From Polaromonas sp. (GTDB lineage Bacteria > Pseudomonadota > Gammaproteobacteria > Burkholderiales > Burkholderiaceae_C), in contig JAAFJR010000001.1 in assembly GCA_013298945.1 (NCBI GenBank), positions 248,001-312,000 on the forward strand: a stretch of DNA of 64,000 nucleotides. Reading direction: 5' to 3'. The translations under genes were made by a program, and so were the position numbers. Each line of letters begins with the position of its first letter. The first letter of the stretch is position 1. This document shows positions 10,670-22,734 of this stretch, one piece after another. Under the pieces are notes generated by a model. The model searched no databases, was not told the origin of the DNA, and saw only the letters and a program-made list of their open reading frames with translations.

Positions 10670-11476
10670 ATGAAAGTTGCTGCAATTCAAATGGTCGCTG
10701 GCGGCGACTTGGATGTTAACTTGCAAAATGCTGCATTGCTGCTAAAACAAGCTGCAGAACAAGGGGCAGAACTTGCTGCTTTGCCAGAGTATTTTTGCAT
10801 GATTGGTAGCAAGGATACAGATAAATTGAGTATTTCGGAAAAGTCTGGTCATGGAAAAATTCAGCAATTTTTCGCTGCAATGGCAAGAGAGCTAAAGCTT
10901 TGGATCGTTGGTGGAACCATGCCCATAGGTACTGAGGACCCCAAGCATGTCCGAAACAGTGTTTTGATTTATTCGCCCAGTGGTGAATTAGCCGCAAGGT
11001 ACGACAAAATTCATTTATTCCGCTTTGATAACGGCACCGAGCGGTACGATGAATCGCATGTTTTAGAGCGTGGTGATCAGCCAACTAGTTTTGACTTACC
11101 CTCAAAAGATGGTCACACTTGGCGCATCGGCTTGAGTGTTTGTTACGACATGCGTTTTCCTGAGCTGTACCGTACGCAAGAAGTCGATGCTTGGCTAGTG
11201 CCCAGTGCTTTCACTTACATAACTGGACAAGCGCATTGGGAGATTTTGCTACGTGCAAGAGCCATAGAGAATTTAGCTTACGTTATTGCTCCAGCTCAAG
11301 GTGGAACACATCCCTCTGGTAGGCGTACTTGGGGGCACACGATGGTCATTGAACCATGGGGTACAGTGTTGTCGGTTTTGCCAGAGGGCGAAGGTGTGGT
11401 GACGGCTGATTTGGATATTGCCAAATTGAAGCATCATCGACAACAGTTGCCGGCCTTGCAGCATCGGGTTATATAA
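10670..11476 (+). CDS. Carbon-nitrogen hydrolase (Nit1-like, deaminated-glutathione amidase type)
   Basis: A 268-residue nitrilase-superfamily amidase. The catalytic triad is visible as E40 (LPEYF), K113 (YDKIHLF) and C158 (GLSVCYDMRFPELYR). The Y-D-x-R-F-P-E-L-Y-R stretch and the LVPSAFT motif are those of the Nit1/NitFhit branch, whose characterised members hydrolyse deaminated glutathione, a metabolite-repair reaction. The preceding gene, yhdP, ends 11 bp upstream and AAGGAGCTG is a good ribosome binding site, so this is the second gene of that operon. Substrate assignment is by family only. Confidence 0.85.
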   Translation: MKVAAIQMVAGGDLDVNLQNAALLLKQAAEQGAELAALPEYFCMIGSKDTDKLSISEKSGHGKIQQFFAAMARELKLWIVGGTMPIGTEDPKHVRNSVLIYSPSGELAARYDKIHLFRFDNGTERYDESHVLERGDQPTSFDLPSKDGHTWRIGLSVCYDMRFPELYRTQEVDAWLVPSAFTYITGQAHWEILLRARAIENLAYVIAPAQGGTHPSGRRTWGHTMVIEPWGTVLSVLPEGEGVVTADLDIAKLKHHRQQLPALQHRVI

Positions 11477-11493
11477 ACGATGCCAAATGATAT

Positions 11494-11661
11494 TTAGAGG
11501 TTGTTTTGATCGGACATTTCATTTGATTCGATATTTTTGGGATCATCCGACTGCCCTTTGTTTCGAAGCTCACCCTTTGTGCGTCCTGAAAACATGGTCC
11601 ACCAAACGATGCCAATCAAAATCAGTAACGCTAACAACGCTTCGAGTAATAATAAGGTCAT
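11494..11661 (-). CDS. Small single-pass membrane protein, 55 aa
   Basis: A short gene too small for most gene finders. The minus-strand frame starts with ATG at 11661-11659, preceded by TAGGAAA, a good ribosome binding site, and stops with TAA at 11494-11496. The product begins MTLLLLEALLALLILIGIVW, a single hydrophobic helix, then a basic WWTMFSGRTKGELRN segment and an acidic, polar tail. Orientation is predicted N-out or N-in with the positive patch following the helix, which argues for a cytoplasmic tail. Its start codon overlaps that of divergent mltA (the sequence CATG serves both). I recall similar short membrane proteins next to mltA in Comamonadaceae but no function. Confidence 0.65.
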   Translation of the reverse strand: MTLLLLEALLALLILIGIVWWTMFSGRTKGELRNKGQSDDPKNIESNEMSDQNNL

Positions 11662-12829
11662 GATTTTTCCTAGACAAAACTCATTTAGTCTTTATAAAAG
11701 TATTTTTATATGCGGCTTGATTGTAGGCTTCTTGGTCTCTTGTACGACACCACTAGCTCCAAGTCATGAGACTATTTCGCAAGTACCTTCAGTCGATGAA
11801 ACGAGCGTTCTGCCTGCACCGATATTGCAAGCTAAAAGCCGTTGGCTGCCTGTCCGATGGCGTGAGCTGCCAGGTTGGCAAGACAACGATGCCACGCAAC
11901 ATGAAGCGTGGAGCGCATGGTTGAAAAGTTGCCAAAATGCAGCAACAGCAAATGCCTACTTGTGTCCTGAAATCCGACGTTTAAGTATTGCCAATAGCAG
12001 TGAACAGCGGCATTGGATGATGCAGACCTTGCAGCCGTTTCGCGTTGAAAGTTTGCAAGGCCCAACAGAAGGTTTGCTGACGTCGTATTACGAACCTGTT
12101 TTAGAGGCATCGCGTAAGTTGCGGCCTGGTTTCACTGTGCCTTTGTACCGATCTCCAGTAAACACTTACAACAAAATACCTTGGTACACACGCCAAGAGA
12201 TGGACACATTGCCGCAAGTCAAGGCTCAATTACGTGGATTAGAAATTGCTTACGTTGCAGACCCCATTGATGCTTTGATTTTGCATATTCAAGGCTCCGG
12301 TCGCGTTAATATGCTAGAGGCAGATGGGTCGAAAAGAACAGTGCGTTTGGCTTACGCTAGCACCAATGAGCAACCCTACAAAAGCGTTGGTCGATGGTTG
12401 CTTGACCAAGGCGGTACGCGAGATGTGTCTTGGCCAGGGATTAAAAGTTGGTTAGCTCGTAATCCACATCGATTGAATGAGTTGCTGTGGAGCAACCCTC
12501 GTGTGGTGTTCTTTCGTGAAGAGGCCATGTCTGACACACAAATGGGTCCTAAAGGAGCGCAAGGTGTGCCACTCACGCCTGGTCGTTCTATCGCGGTTGA
12601 TCGTGGCAGCATTCCCTATGGCGCACCAGTATGGTTATCCAGCAACGGTACTGAAGGAGCCGCGCAGCGTTTCCAAAAATTGGTTTTCGCGCAAGATACG
12701 GGCAGTGCGATCACTGGTGCAGTTCGCGCTGATTACTTCATGGGATGGGGTGCTGAAGCTGGAGAATTGGCAGGGCGCATCAAACAACCGCTGCAAATGT
12801 GGGTGTTGTGGCCGAAATCACCGCGTTGA
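11660..12829 (+). CDS. mltA: Membrane-bound lytic murein transglycosylase A
   Basis: A 389-residue outer-membrane lipoprotein that cleaves peptidoglycan to 1,6-anhydro-muropeptides. The chosen ATG at 11660 gives a clean lipoprotein signal: basic start, hydrophobic SIFICGLIVGF and the lipobox LVSC; the open frame extends to 11537 but that would bury the signal. The MltA beta-barrel domain includes the LTSYYEP motif. The C-terminal 3D domain has FAQDTGSAITGAVRADYF, with the catalytic Asp residues. AATAAGGTC precedes the ATG. It reads divergently from the 55-aa gene and overlaps the convergent Lrp gene by 12 bp. Confidence 0.92.
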   Translation: MIFPRQNSFSLYKSIFICGLIVGFLVSCTTPLAPSHETISQVPSVDETSVLPAPILQAKSRWLPVRWRELPGWQDNDATQHEAWSAWLKSCQNAATANAYLCPEIRRLSIANSSEQRHWMMQTLQPFRVESLQGPTEGLLTSYYEPVLEASRKLRPGFTVPLYRSPVNTYNKIPWYTRQEMDTLPQVKAQLRGLEIAYVADPIDALILHIQGSGRVNMLEADGSKRTVRLAYASTNEQPYKSVGRWLLDQGGTRDVSWPGIKSWLARNPHRLNELLWSNPRVVFFREEAMSDTQMGPKGAQGVPLTPGRSIAVDRGSIPYGAPVWLSSNGTEGAAQRFQKLVFAQDTGSAITGAVRADYFMGWGAEAGELAGRIKQPLQMWVLWPKSPR

Positions 12830-13306
12830 TTTTTTCACTAGATGATCTAGCGGTAATTCACTACTAGCCTTTACCTCACCCAAGGAGAAGCTAGTGTGCA
12901 AATCTTTCACATTCGGTAAATTGATCAATTGTTTAAGTGCAAAGTTTGAAAAATTATCCAAATCTTGGGCTACGACTTGCAACTCAAACGTACCTGTGCC
13001 GCTAATGTAATGACAGCTCACCACTTGCGGTAGTTTTTTGATAGCCTCTTCTAGCTCACGGGTGACATCGCCACGATTTCGCTCTGCATCCAGTCTTACA
13101 AACGCTAAAACGCCTAAACCAATTTTGTGGCGGTCGATTTCTGCTCGATAGCCTTTGATGAAGCCGCATTCTTCAAGCGCTCGTACACGTCGCCAACAAG
13201 GTGCAGCTGACAATCCCACGCGAGAGGCTAATTCGGCGTTGGTTAGTCGTGCGTCAGCCTGCAATTCTTTTAATATCAAGACATCGAACTTATCAAGTGT
13301 TTCCAT
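12818..13306 (-). CDS. Lrp/AsnC family transcriptional regulator
   Basis: A 162-residue regulator starting METLDKFDVLILKELQADAR, with the winged-helix N-terminal domain (recognition region LSAAPCWRRVRALEECGFI about residues 32-50) and the C-terminal RAM (ligand-binding, oligomerising) domain. It is divergent from the indolepyruvate oxidoreductase gene, sharing the 124-bp region 13307-13430. That region contains an imperfect inverted repeat (GCTTATTT ... AAATAGC) at about 13343-13365, so local control of that aromatic-amino-acid catabolic gene by an amino-acid-responsive Lrp is the likely job; this is inference. The stop overlaps mltA by 12 bp. Confidence 0.9.
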   Translation of the reverse strand: METLDKFDVLILKELQADARLTNAELASRVGLSAAPCWRRVRALEECGFIKGYRAEIDRHKIGLGVLAFVRLDAERNRGDVTRELEEAIKKLPQVVSCHYISGTGTFELQVVAQDLDNFSNFALKQLINLPNVKDLHTSFSLGEVKASSELPLDHLVKKSTR

Positions 13307-13430
13307 ATTTCTTTATTTTAAGCAAGATTCATCCTAAAAATAGCTTATTTAAAGCATAAATAGCAAACACTTATCCGCTCATCAAGCATACACTTTGCGG
13401 TAACATAAATAAAAACGAGAGACCAATAGC

Positions 13431-16400
13431 ATGAATGCACCCTTGCCAGAGCACATTCGTAAAGCGTTAGAAACAGTCACGTTGGACGACAAGTATTCGC
13501 TTGATTACGGTCCAGCATTCATGAGCGGGGTGCAAGCATTGGTCAAATTACCAATGCTACAGCGCTTACGCGACCAGCTGCAAGGCAAAAATACAGCAGG
13601 CTTTGTCAGTGGCTATCGTGGTTCGCCATTGGGCGGATATGACCAAGCTTTGTGGAAAGCGGCACCCTATCTAAAAGCGCAAAACATCGTCTTTCAGCCG
13701 GGTGTTAACGAAGAATTAGCTGCTACAGCGTTGTGGGGCACACAGCAACTCGGTTTCTCACCTAGTGGGACAAATAAGTTCGATGGCGTGTTTGGCATTT
13801 GGTATGGTAAAGGGCCGGGCGTGGATCGTTGTTCTGATGTTTTCAAACATGCAAACATGGCAGGAACGACAGAATTTGGTGGTGTGATTGCTGTTGCAGG
13901 TGATGACCATATCTCCAAAAGCTCTACAGCTGCGCACCAAAGTGATCATATTTTCAAAGCCTGCGGTTTACCTGTTTTCTTTCCAGCAAATGTCCAAGAG
14001 ATTTTGGATTTGGGTATCCACGCCTTCGCTATGAGCCGTTTTTCAGGCGTGTGGGCAGGCATGAAAACAATTCAAGAAATTGTCGAATCCAGTGCCACGG
14101 CAATGATTGATCCTGAGCGCGTCAAAATCATCATGCCGATTGATTTTGAAATGCCAGCCGGTGGTTTGCACATTCGCTGGCCAGATGCTGCGTTAGATCA
14201 AGAGGCACGATTGTTTGACTACAAATGGTATGCCGCCTTGGCTTACATTCGCGCCAACAAACTCAATTACAACGCCATTGAAGGAAGGAACGATCGCTTT
14301 GGTTTGATAGCCAGTGGTAAAGCCTACAACGATACGCGTCAAGCATTGCTCGATTTAGGTTTGGACGACTCTACCTGTCGTCGTATTGGGATTCGTTTGC
14401 ACAAGGTTGGTGTGGTATGGCCGCTTGAGGCTCAACTGACGCGTGAATTTGCGACTGGTTTGCAAGAGATTTTGGTCGTTGAAGAAAAACGGCAAGTTAT
14501 AGAGTACCAGCTTAAAGAAGAGCTTTACAACTGGCGTGATGATGTGCGCCCTACGGTGTTGGGTAAATTCAATGAAATGGAAGGTGGTGAATGGTCCACA
14601 CCGAGTCCAAGCGCCAACACCCTTCTGCGAGCTAATGCCGATTTGTCTCCATCCATCATCGCTAAAGCAATTGCAGGTCGTTTGAAAAAACTTGGGCTTG
14701 ATGGCGGTGAAGGCAGTGATATTCGCAATGGAATTGATGCTCAATTGACCCTATTAGAAGCCAAAGAACGCGCCATGAAAGTGCAAACGATTCAGCAATT
14801 GAGCGATGCTGAGCGTCAGCCTTGGTTTTGCTCGGGTTGCCCACACAATACCTCTACCAAAGTGCCCGAGGGTTCTCGCGCTTTGGCTGGTATTGGCTGC
14901 CATTTCATGAGCATTTGGATGGATAGGTCAACAGTCGGTTTCACCCAAATGGGCGGCGAGGGTGTGCCTTGGGTTGGGCAGCAACCATTCACCACGGATC
15001 AGCATATTTTTGCCAACTTGGGTGATGGGACGTACTTTCACAGTGGCTTACTTGCTGTACGGCAGTCTATTGCAGCGGGTGTCAACATTACCTACAAAAT
15101 TTTGTACAACGACGCAGTGGCTATGACGGGTGGCCAGACAGTGGGTGAGCGCCCTGAAGGCCATTCAGTGGTGCAAATTGCGCAATCTATGCAAGCAGAA
15201 GGTGCTGTAAAAATTGTTGTTGTTACCGATGAGCCAGAAAAATACGCTGGCATCAAATTAGTTGAAGGTGTTACCGTCCATCATCGTGACAAGCTCGATA
15301 CGATTCAAAAGCAGTTTCGTGAAATCAAAGGTACAACCGTCATTATTTATGACCAAACCTGCGCCACAGAAAAACGCCGACGTCGCAAGCGCGGCACCAT
15401 GGTGGATGTGGCGAAACGCGTTGTCATCAATGAACTGGTGTGTGAAGGCTGTGGCGATTGTGGTGTGCAGAGCAATTGCCTGAGTGTTGAACCGTTAGAA
15501 ACAGATTTTGGACGCAAACGCACCATCAACCAAAGCAGTTGCAATAAAGATTATTCTTGCGTCAAAGGCTTTTGCCCGAGCTTTGTCACAGTGGAAGGTG
15601 GACAGCTGAAAAAGAAAAGCAAAGTAGCAAGCACATCACCTAATCCATTTGCAATGCTTCGCTTACCCGAGCCAACTATCTTGGCGACACCACAAGCCTA
15701 TGGCATTGTCGTCAATGGCGTAGGAGGTACGGGCGTCATCACCATTGGGCAGTTGTTGGGTTTTGCGGCACACATTGAAGGCAAAGGCATTGTCACCCAA
15801 GACGCCGGCGGTTTGGCCCAAAAAGGTGGTGCAACTTGGAGCCATGTGCTGATTGCTGACCGTCAAGATGACATTCGCACCACGCGTGTAGGCATGGCGG
15901 GTGCAGATTTGATCATTGGCTGTGACCCGATTGTTTCTGCCAACAAAGAAACTACCATGCGCATGCGTGCAGGTCGTACGCATGTTGCGCTTAACGCACA
16001 CAGTACCCCAACAGCTGCTTTTGTTAAAAATGCTAATTGGCATAATCCGTCGCAAAGTTGCGTTGACAATATCACTCAAATCGTTGGCGAGGATAGCAAA
16101 TATGGTGGCGTCAGCGCTTTCAATGCGGATGCTTTGGCCACGGTGATGATGGGCGACAGCATCTATACCAATCCGATCATGCTGGGCTATGCTTGGCAAA
16201 AAGGGTGGATTCCACTGCAAAAAGCATCGCTCATGCGGGCGATTGAGCTCAACGCAGTGGCAGTCGATAACAACAAAACCGCCTTTGAATGGGGCTGCCG
16301 TGCCGCACATAATTGGGCTGAAATTGAACCACTTTTGCAAACCAGCTCCTCAAGTGTGAGTGTGGTTAATTTTAAAAAACGAGACTCAATTGAAGACGTT

Positions 16401-17042
16401 ATCGCCAAACGTGTTGAATTTTTAATTGCTTATCAGAATGCAGCCTACGCAGCTAAATATACTGATTTTGTTGAAAAAATTCGTAACAAAGAGAAGGTTT
16501 TAAAAGGGGATGTCGTCGGTAAAGCTTTGCCTTTGACCGAAGCAGTTGCCCGAAATCTCTTCAAACTCATGGCCTATAAGGATGAGTACGAAGTTGCCAG
16601 ATTGCATAGTGACGGTGCGTTTGAGAAAAAGATAGCAGGTATGTTTGAAGGCGATTACAGACTCAATTACCATCTTGCCCCACCCTTGATTGGTAAGAAA
16701 AACGACAAAGGTGAATTACAAAAGCAGCAATTCGGCTCCTGGATGTTGACCAGCTTCAAACTGCTTGCCAAATTAAAAGGGCTACGTGGGACTGCTTTTG
16801 ATATTTTTGGGACAACAGCCGAGCGGCGCATGGAACGCGCTCTTGTTACTGATTATCGCAAGAGCATGGAAGCTGTGATGCTCAAATTAACGGCTCAGAA
16901 CGCGCAAACTCTTATGCCAATCGCGCTTGATATCGCCCGCATTCCAGATGGCATTAAAGGCTTTGGTCATGTGAAAGAAAAAAATGTAGCTGCAGCGCGT
17001 TTCAAGTGGGATGCGTTGATGCTAGAAATTCAAGCTTCATAA
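13431..17042 (+). CDS. Indolepyruvate ferredoxin oxidoreductase, fused alpha-beta type
   Basis: 1203 residues combining, in one chain, the IorA-type pyrimidine-binding and TPP-binding domains, a 4Fe-4S segment and the IorB-type gamma domain. TPP region: LGDGTYFHSG and GGQTVGERP around residues 525-575. Ferredoxin-like cysteines: CEGCGDCGVQSNC near residues 671-683, then CNKDYSC and CP. IorB part: GVGGTGVITIGQLLGF and DAGGLAQKGGATWSH near residues 763-803. It oxidatively decarboxylates aryl-pyruvates from Trp, Phe or Tyr transamination to aryl-acetyl-CoA. Fused versions of this length are common in beta-proteobacteria. It is preceded by a divergent Lrp regulator, fitting amino-acid control, and it is monocistronic here. 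Confidence 0.93.
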   Translation: MNAPLPEHIRKALETVTLDDKYSLDYGPAFMSGVQALVKLPMLQRLRDQLQGKNTAGFVSGYRGSPLGGYDQALWKAAPYLKAQNIVFQPGVNEELAATALWGTQQLGFSPSGTNKFDGVFGIWYGKGPGVDRCSDVFKHANMAGTTEFGGVIAVAGDDHISKSSTAAHQSDHIFKACGLPVFFPANVQEILDLGIHAFAMSRFSGVWAGMKTIQEIVESSATAMIDPERVKIIMPIDFEMPAGGLHIRWPDAALDQEARLFDYKWYAALAYIRANKLNYNAIEGRNDRFGLIASGKAYNDTRQALLDLGLDDSTCRRIGIRLHKVGVVWPLEAQLTREFATGLQEILVVEEKRQVIEYQLKEELYNWRDDVRPTVLGKFNEMEGGEWSTPSPSANTLLRANADLSPSIIAKAIAGRLKKLGLDGGEGSDIRNGIDAQLTLLEAKERAMKVQTIQQLSDAERQPWFCSGCPHNTSTKVPEGSRALAGIGCHFMSIWMDRSTVGFTQMGGEGVPWVGQQPFTTDQHIFANLGDGTYFHSGLLAVRQSIAAGVNITYKILYNDAVAMTGGQTVGERPEGHSVVQIAQSMQAEGAVKIVVVTDEPEKYAGIKLVEGVTVHHRDKLDTIQKQFREIKGTTVIIYDQTCATEKRRRRKRGTMVDVAKRVVINELVCEGCGDCGVQSNCLSVEPLETDFGRKRTINQSSCNKDYSCVKGFCPSFVTVEGGQLKKKSKVASTSPNPFAMLRLPEPTILATPQAYGIVVNGVGGTGVITIGQLLGFAAHIEGKGIVTQDAGGLAQKGGATWSHVLIADRQDDIRTTRVGMAGADLIIGCDPIVSANKETTMRMRAGRTHVALNAHSTPTAAFVKNANWHNPSQSCVDNITQIVGEDSKYGGVSAFNADALATVMMGDSIYTNPIMLGYAWQKGWIPLQKASLMRAIELNAVAVDNNKTAFEWGCRAAHNWAEIEPLLQTSSSSVSVVNFKKRDSIEDVIAKRVEFLIAYQNAAYAAKYTDFVEKIRNKEKVLKGDVVGKALPLTEAVARNLFKLMAYKDEYEVARLHSDGAFEKKIAGMFEGDYRLNYHLAPPLIGKKNDKGELQKQQFGSWMLTSFKLLAKLKGLRGTAFDIFGTTAERRMERALVTDYRKSMEAVMLKLTAQNAQTLMPIALDIARIPDGIKGFGHVKEKNVAAARFKWDALMLEIQAS

Positions 17043-17070
17043 AGCAGTAAATTCTACAAATTAAAATTGA

Positions 17071-17118
17071 CCTGTAGTCGTTATATTTGCTGCCTGAAAA
17101 GCTATTGAAATAATAGCA
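17071..17118 (+). repeat. 45-bp dispersed repeat, copy 3 (intergenic)
   Basis: The core is 17074-17118 (GTAGTCGTTATATTTGCTGC, then GCTATTGAAATAATAGCA). It lies in the convergent spacer between the indolepyruvate oxidoreductase and the adenylate cyclase gene. One of the more diverged copies, but with identical length and the conserved TGCCT and GCTAT blocks. Confidence 0.8.
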
Positions 17119-17150
17119 ATAATTGCAGGTATTTTGTGGTTTTATAGTAC

Positions 17151-19277
17151 TTATATCGAAGCGTTTTTCTGAATAGCTGTATTGCAGCGCATCAGCATAT
17201 TGCTGGCTAGTTGATCTTTAGGGTATAAAGCGAGTACTGCCTCGTAGCGAATCGCTGCTTCATGCCAGTTTTTGTCAGTGTAGGCTTGATATGCAAGTTT
17301 TGTCAGCCTGCATTGTTCAATTTTTTCTTCGCTGGCTTCCAGATCTGATGCTGGATTTTCAATGTCAATCACACCAAACAATTCGTAGATATGTGAAGCG
17401 CTACGGCGTCCTTTGACGATTACTTCATCAATCGGGCGGAGTGACAAGCGCTCACCTACTTCGCGGTAAATAGATTGGCTCACGCAAATCTGTGTGCCGT
17501 AGTCTTTGTTAATGCCTTCTAATCGCGAAGCTATATTGACCGCATCGCCCATCACCGTATAGCTCATGCGATGTTTCGAGCCAATATTACCCACCATGAC
17601 CGAATCACAATGGATGCCTACGCGGATTTGCAGCGGTGCGAGGCCTTCGGCAACCCACTTTTCGTTGAGCTGATCCATGCGCTGGCCTATCCGAATAGCT
17701 GCAGCACAGGCGTGCCAAGCGTGGTCATGCAGTTCCGCTGGTGCACCCCAAAAGGCCATAGCAGCATCGCCGATGAACTTGTCAATTGTGCCGTGTTGCT
17801 CGTTCACAGCCAGCGTGACAACTTCTAAGTAGGCAGAAATTCGTGTTAACAACTCTTGTGATGGGCTGCTTTCTGCTAGGGTAGAAAAAGCCTCTACGTC
17901 ACAAAACATGATGGTCAAAAAACGGCTTTTGCCACCAAGTTGAAGTTGCTGTTCCGAGTCAATCAAATGCTTCACCAAGCCCACAGGAACGAAGGCGGCA
18001 AACGAGCGAACCGCATGATCCAGCGTATCAACCGCGCGGCTGAGCGATGCAATTTCTCGAATCGGTGATTCGATCACTTCTGGCTGAGAGACTTCAACCA
18101 GTTCTCGAACATCGTTGACCTTTTTCTCTAAACGTTCCAGCGGCTTTGCAATTAGTCTCGATAAAAAGTAGATGAACAAGATTTGCAAAATGATGGCCAA
18201 GGTACCGAAAACGAGTAGGCGTTTATTGTTTTCTTTGAGCGGGCCTGAAAAATCATCGAGCGGTGCAATGATTAAAATTTGCCAACGCTTACTGCTGTCG
18301 GAAGCAAAGCTACTAAAACTGGTTGCGTATTCTTCTTTGGTGGCGGGGTGAACGAAGGTGAAGTTGTCTTTGTTAGACACCTTGGATTGCTGCACCATCG
18401 CCAAGGCCGGTAAATCGCTATCTAGCGCACCGACATGCTTGAGGTCTATTTTGCCAGCGACACGTTTGGCTTGTTCTTTGAGGTTGGAGTTCGCAATGAC
18501 TTTGTCGTGGTCATCAATGATCAAACTCATCGCGCCTTTGCTGACCACGCGCTCAGCTAGAAATTTCGATAAATTATCTAGGGTGATATCTGCCGCTAAG
18601 ACACCAATCATTTTTCCTTCTGCGTAAAAAGGTGCAGCAATGGTGATACCTGGCAATCCCGACGATGAAAAAATATAGGGTGCCGTAATCGTCACTTTTT
18701 TGTTGATGGCGGCCGCTCTGTACCAGTCACGTTGGCGCGGATCGTAAGTGGCGGGTACTTGTGTGGCTCCAATCGCTAAATCTTGTTTGTTTTTAAATGT
18801 GAACACATCGAAAACTGATTGATTTAGTTGGTTGATATTTCCACGATCTAGCCAACGATACGCCAAGCTTGAGTCTGTGGGTACGGATTGGTTTTGTATG
18901 ATCATGCCAGGCGTAGTACGCATTACCATACGAAATGTGCCGTCCTCAAAACCCACATACACACTGCTGGTAGTCTCACTGTGAGAAAGAATGTCTTTTA
19001 AATAATCCCATGAGTTGTCATCACGGAAAAACTGCTGTTGGGTGCTGCCCAATGTGGCGGCTGTTGTCACCATGGTCTCAATTGGTTTGAGTAAGTTTTG
19101 CGTGTTGGTCGTTGCTTCAAAACGAAAGCGTTCCATCAAATCTTTGGCATTTGTGCGCGTCATCGAGTCGTTGGTCGTGTAAGTAAACCAAAGCATGGCT
19201 GTGAAAATAGGCACGACCAGAATGACAAACAGCAACACGATGCTGGGCCGTAGGCGGATATTTGAATACTTTGTCAT
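17151..19277 (-). CDS. CACHE-domain receptor class III adenylate cyclase
   Basis: A 708-residue membrane receptor. TM1 is at residues 11-32, a periplasmic double-CACHE sensor spans about 40-345 (with the DPRQRDWYRAA motif at 179-189), TM2 is at about 354-374, a HAMP-like linker at about 375-425, and a class III cyclase domain at about 452-645. The metal-binding aspartates are D460 (MFCDVEAFS) and D504 (KFIGDAAMAFW). Specificity residues K500 and D578 predict ATP as substrate, and N581 and R585 are the transition-state pair. A short helical tail follows. It should therefore make cAMP in response to a periplasmic small molecule, possibly an amino or organic acid. Monocistronic; the ligand is not inferable. 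Confidence 0.9.
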   Translation of the reverse strand: MTKYSNIRLRPSIVLLFVILVVPIFTAMLWFTYTTNDSMTRTNAKDLMERFRFEATTNTQNLLKPIETMVTTAATLGSTQQQFFRDDNSWDYLKDILSHSETTSSVYVGFEDGTFRMVMRTTPGMIIQNQSVPTDSSLAYRWLDRGNINQLNQSVFDVFTFKNKQDLAIGATQVPATYDPRQRDWYRAAAINKKVTITAPYIFSSSGLPGITIAAPFYAEGKMIGVLAADITLDNLSKFLAERVVSKGAMSLIIDDHDKVIANSNLKEQAKRVAGKIDLKHVGALDSDLPALAMVQQSKVSNKDNFTFVHPATKEEYATSFSSFASDSSKRWQILIIAPLDDFSGPLKENNKRLLVFGTLAIILQILFIYFLSRLIAKPLERLEKKVNDVRELVEVSQPEVIESPIREIASLSRAVDTLDHAVRSFAAFVPVGLVKHLIDSEQQLQLGGKSRFLTIMFCDVEAFSTLAESSPSQELLTRISAYLEVVTLAVNEQHGTIDKFIGDAAMAFWGAPAELHDHAWHACAAAIRIGQRMDQLNEKWVAEGLAPLQIRVGIHCDSVMVGNIGSKHRMSYTVMGDAVNIASRLEGINKDYGTQICVSQSIYREVGERLSLRPIDEVIVKGRRSASHIYELFGVIDIENPASDLEASEEKIEQCRLTKLAYQAYTDKNWHEAAIRYEAVLALYPKDQLASNMLMRCNTAIQKNASI

Positions 19278-19392
19278 GGAACTAAAAGTGGCACCGAACG
19301 CCTATAAACCTTAGAAGAATGCAAAAATTGATTTAATCTTGCATTAAAAAAAGAAAACTAACATGAGGAGAGTATTAATTTACTTCTTTAGT

Positions 19393-19419
19393 ATACATGC
19401 GCATTTTTGGTGCATGTAT
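19393..19419. promoter_or_regulatory. Inverted repeat upstream of valS
   Basis: Perfect 8-bp arms ATACATGC and GCATGTAT separated by 11 nt, in the 208-bp divergent spacer between the adenylate cyclase and valS genes, 66 bp before the valS start. No U-run follows, so it is not an intrinsic terminator. It could be an operator or a 5' leader hairpin. Confidence 0.4.
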
Positions 19420-19485
19420 GGTCTTTATAGATAGCATCTGCCTGCTCCCGTAAAATACCCCAATTGCCTATTTACAAATTTTCCC

Positions 19486-22398
<2,913 letters not shown>

Positions 22399-22424
22399 AA
22401 CGAGCTTGTCTGGCACCACAAATG

Positions 22425-22453
22425 CCGTCATTCCCGCGTTGGCGGGAATCCAT
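22425..22453. repeat. Short palindromic repeat (ATTCCCGC/GCGGGAAT type)
   Basis: CCGTCATTCCCGC, 4-nt centre, GCGGGAATCCATGG between the convergent valS and TusA-like genes. The same unit occurs twice, head to head, at 38125-38191. These CGTCATTCCCGC units are widespread in beta- and gamma-proteobacterial intergenic DNA. The hairpin could act as a bidirectional transcription barrier, though it lacks a T-run. Confidence 0.8.
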
Positions 22454-22465
22454 GGCGGTGGCTGG

Positions 22466-22714
22466 CTATCGTCTTCTGAGAATATGTACAAACTCTTTTA
22501 CCATCTTGGTTTCGAGAGTTTGTTGCTCCACCAAGTCATTGCCGGTTTGTTTGCAAAAGGCCTGAAAGTCACGTAGCGAGCCGGTGTCTGTTGCCACAAC
22601 GCGCAGCAATTGGCCGCTAGTCATGCTGGCAAGTGATTTTTTGGCTTTCAGAATCGGCAGCGGGCAGTTCAAACCACGTGTGTCGAGTTCAATGTCAATA
22701 TTCAAGTCACTCAT
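22466..22714 (-). CDS. TusA/SirA-like sulfurtransferase family protein
   Basis: An 82-residue protein with the family core L-N-C-P-L-P-I-L-K-A-K-K around residues 15-26; the cysteine is the persulfide-carrying residue in TusA. A frame starting with TTG at 22729 adds five residues. The ATG at 22714 (MSDLNIDIEL) is preferred because it fits the family N-terminus, although its ribosome binding site is weak. It begins about 20 bp after the desaturase stop and is probably cotranscribed with it. TusA relatives pass sulfur for tRNA thiolation or other sulfur transfers; which applies here is open. Confidence 0.85.
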   Translation of the reverse strand: MSDLNIDIELDTRGLNCPLPILKAKKSLASMTSGQLLRVVATDTGSLRDFQAFCKQTGNDLVEQQTLETKMVKEFVHILRRR

Positions 22715-22734
22715 CGCTTGGTCATCCAATTTTT

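Noticed and set aside
13334-13366. ATAGCTTATTTAAAGCATAAATAGC as another copy of the 45-bp repeat
   Set aside because: Only the GCTAT/ATAGC hairpin-like ends match; the GCCGGCGTATTT block and the spacing are absent. Probably an Lrp site.
15663-16340. 225-residue open frame opposite the indolepyruvate oxidoreductase gene
   Set aside because: A long antisense shadow of a well-supported gene; no recognisable domain and no start signal.
22425-22453. GGGAAT palindrome as a CRISPR unit
   Set aside because: A single unit here and one inverted pair at 38125; no regular spacers and no cas genes.
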